33,198 bases of DNA from JAVBLT01 sp031553315 (GTDB lineage: Bacteria; Verrucomicrobiota; Kiritimatiellia; RFP12; DVOR01): contig JAVBLT010000054.1 of assembly GCA_031553315.1 (NCBI GenBank), positions 1-33,198 on the forward strand. Direction: 5' to 3'. Positions 32,875 through 33,198 of the stretch are shown here, piece after piece. The notes under the pieces were generated by a model, which made no database searches, had not been told where the DNA came from, and saw only the letters and a list, made by a program, of their open reading frames with translations. Position 1 is the stretch's first letter, and every line of letters starts with the position of its first letter. The translations under genes and the position numbers were made by a program.

Positions 32875-32903
32875 TTGCCATTTTAAGCCGTTGAAAGGAT
32901 AAT
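32875..32903 (+). promoter_or_regulatory. Promoter directly in front of the last gene
   Basis: TTGCCA (32875-32880), a 17-nt spacer and GATAAT (32898-32903). The -10 box ends only 7 nt before ATG 32911, so the transcript would be nearly leaderless. Confidence 0.5.
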
Positions 32904-32910
32904 CCAACCC

Positions 32911-33198
32911 ATGAACAAGATCCTCACCCTTTTCATCCTCGCCCCCCTCGCCCTCTTCGCCGCCCAGCGCAACCCGCCCTGCGAAACAGAACCCCAGCCC
33001 GAAGGCGGAAAGTGCGACAAATGCGAATCGGGCGACGTCGAAAACGGCTGCGTCTACATCACGCTCGACGCCGGAAAAACCACCGTGTGGTCCGACCGCC
33101 GCGAAGTGAAGCTTAAAATCTTCTCCCAAAACGCCTCCCCAGACCTCTTCACCCCCGCCCAGCTCCGCGTCGTCATAGGCTACACCTTCCAGCACCTC
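32911..33198 (+). CDS. Secreted Cys-containing protein, start only (3' part beyond window)
   Basis: 96 codons from ATG 32911, open to the right edge. MNKILTLFILAPLALFAAQ is a Sec signal peptide. The mature N-terminus has Cys at CETEP, CDKCES and NGC, then a beta-rich stretch (VYITLDAGKTTVWSD, VKLKIFSQNASPDLF). I have a loose memory that PVC-group large secreted RHS/YD-repeat proteins begin this way, but the fragment is too short to assign a family. The promoter sits immediately upstream. Confidence 0.7.
   Translation, partial: MNKILTLFILAPLALFAAQRNPPCETEPQPEGGKCDKCESGDVENGCVYITLDAGKTTVWSDRREVKLKIFSQNASPDLFTPAQLRVVIGYTFQHL

Noticed and set aside
1..33198. CRISPR array, prophage, IS element or integron
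   Set aside because: No regularly spaced direct repeats, transposase, integrase or structural phage gene was found on either strand.

Overview
The window is high-GC bacterial DNA, and nearly all of it codes for protein. The gene content suggests the PVC superphylum, most likely Kiritimatiellota, Lentisphaerota or a relative. Supporting features are a Tat-exported formylglycine sulfatase, a di-haem protein resembling the hydrazine synthase alpha family, a very large secreted glycoside hydrolase, large secreted proteins with TSP3-like 'DxDxDG' calcium motifs, and a GldG/DUF4340 pair. This placement is inference; no rRNA or marker phylogeny is available here. Most genes use codons ending in C far more often than in G, so the antisense strand carries long but spurious open frames.

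Layout. (1) 1-4479, minus strand: a promoter drives a small secreted EF-hand-loop protein. It is followed by a giant secreted protein (at least 1287 residues, running off the left edge) with calcium-loop repeats, a tandem Cys/His module and an alpha/beta-hydrolase end. (2) 4579-5972, plus strand: an MNT nucleotidyltransferase/HEPN toxin-antitoxin pair and a small membrane protein, flanked by two paralogous 53-60 residue membrane peptides. This block and the adjacent part of region 1 are less GC-rich than the rest. (3) 6057-10215, plus strand: purM, rnr (RNase R) and a PHP-type histidinol-phosphatase. A 359-bp non-coding gap with a promoter follows. (4) 10575-13376: a membrane hybrid sensor kinase. 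(5) 13382-18179, minus strand: a BspA-type LRR protein and a sulfatase; gltX, broken by one extra base in a C12 tract; then a 57-residue lipoprotein coupled to a coiled-coil membrane protein. (6) 18289-25780, minus strand: tRNA-Leu(UAG), ispF, cysS, tmk, a GldG-like protein, a DUF4340 protein and a PAS histidine kinase. From ispF to the kinase every junction overlaps or abuts, so this is probably one operon. (7) 25853-33198, plus strand: three secreted-protein genes, each with its own sigma-70-like promoter. They are the HzsA-like di-haem protein, a 1431-residue GH16 plus GH33 sialidase fusion, and the start of a Cys-containing secreted protein cut by the right edge.

How it fits together. Housekeeping genes (purM, rnr, gltX, cysS, ispF, tmk) alternate with cell-surface functions. 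The sulfatase, the GH16 domain and the sialidase domain would suit attack on a sulfated, sialylated glycan such as mucin; that is a hypothesis. The two regions most worth following up are the MNT/HEPN island with its paired membrane peptides and the GH16-GH33 fusion. The giant secreted protein with its Cys/His repeat comes next.
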